This document shows positions 31,430 to 31,665 of a DNA stretch of 31,665 nucleotides, in pieces. Location of the stretch: NCBI GenBank assembly GCA_009921765.1, contig RFXC01000016.1, positions 1-31,665 on the forward strand, in the 5' to 3' direction. Position 1 is the first letter of the stretch; each line of letters begins with the position of its first letter. A program made the position numbers and the translations under genes. The notes under the pieces were generated by a model, which was not told the DNA's origin, made no database searches, and saw only the letters and a list, made by a program, of their open reading frames with translations. The stretch comes from Betaproteobacteria bacterium. Lineage in GTDB: Bacteria > Pseudomonadota > Gammaproteobacteria > Burkholderiales > Burkholderiaceae.

Positions 31430-31665
31430 TGGATGCCGTGCACGGCCAACAGTGACGACATCCTGCTGCATGCTCGCTCGGGGTCGGTGATGAGCCCGGC
31501 CTGATCGGCCAGCCGGAAAATATCTGCGAAATGCAGAATGTTGCGTGTGCTTTGCTGCCCGCCCACCATGACGAAATGGTCTTGATGGCCATTCAGCCAG
31601 GCCATGAACACCACGCCCGTTTTATAGAACCGGGTGGGCGCTCGAAAGATATGGCGCGACAGCGG
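31426..31665 (-). CDS. DUF993-type dihydrodipicolinate-synthase-like protein, C-terminal end only
   Basis: The last 79 codons of a gene that enters from the right window edge. The visible part includes TRFYKTGVVFMAWLNGHQDH followed by FVMVGGQQSTRN and a helix IFRLADQAGLITDPERACSRM. This matches the C-terminal pattern of DUF993 proteins, which are related to dihydrodipicolinate synthase and N-acetylneuraminate lyase aldolases, as I remember it. The catalytic Lys would be upstream, outside the window. Its stop overlaps the start of the isomerase/epimerase, so it belongs to the same operon. A function in sugar or polyol breakdown is likely from context but unproven. Confidence 0.7.
   Translation of the reverse strand, partial: PLSRHIFRAPTRFYKTGVVFMAWLNGHQDHFVMVGGQQSTRNILHFADIFRLADQAGLITDPERACSRMSSLLAVHGIQ

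Overview
The window is a gene-dense, high-GC stretch that reads like the chromosome of a betaproteobacterium (Burkholderiales/Alcaligenaceae type). The reasons are three Bug-type (TctC-like) periplasmic receptors, TRAP-transporter genes, many ATGA/GTGA start-stop overlaps, frequent GTG starts and almost no intergenic space. No gap exceeds 300 bp. I see no RNA gene, insertion sequence, phage gene or CRISPR array. Most of the content is catabolic: uptake proteins, oxygenases and hydroxylases, isomerases, aldolases and hydrolases for unidentified organic acids or aromatics.

Region 1 (1-8831, minus strand) is a nine-gene run: Rieske oxygenase alpha and beta subunits, an orphan TRAP substrate-binding protein, a molybdo-hydroxylase large subunit, a D-tartrate-dehydratase-like enolase-superfamily enzyme, a VOC-fold protein, the FAD and 2Fe-2S subunits of the molybdo-hydroxylase, and a hexose-phosphate mutarotase-like protein cut by the window edge. 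The three molybdo-hydroxylase genes are split by the dehydratase and VOC genes. Region 2 (9026-11011, plus) is a class III adenylate cyclase fused to a membrane segment, a TolB-like domain and TPRs.

Region 3 (11019-13523, minus) holds an SDR dehydrogenase, a heme-oxygenase-like di-iron protein and a Bug receptor. Region 4 (13742-15299, plus) pairs a second Bug receptor with an NTF2-like protein. Region 5 (15321-20550) contains an HpaI-type aldolase, a large secreted protein with a single haem-c motif and a probable beta-propeller, a second VOC protein, a third Bug receptor and a carboxymuconolactone-decarboxylase-family protein.

Region 6 (20578-27774) is a regulated locus. On the minus strand lie a complete TRAP system (dctP, dctQ, dctM) and a fumarylacetoacetase-family hydrolase. 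Divergent from them are an IclR regulator, an MhpA-like FAD hydroxylase and a PhyH-type dioxygenase. The divergent promoter region carries four copies of the half-site ATATTGA, arranged as two inverted repeats that overlap both predicted promoters.

Region 7 (27771-31665, minus) is a four-carbon acid-sugar cluster: the end of a DUF993-type protein, a TIM-barrel isomerase/epimerase, then OtnK-, OtnC- and OtnI-like proteins. The OtnC-like protein has lost two residues that its family uses for catalysis and zinc binding.

I did not find a clearly new type of defence or mobile system. The most notable items are the degenerate OtnC, the haem-c/propeller protein, the di-iron/SDR pair, the split molybdo-hydroxylase operon and the IclR operator array. 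Family assignments come from motifs and remembered family patterns; no database search was run.
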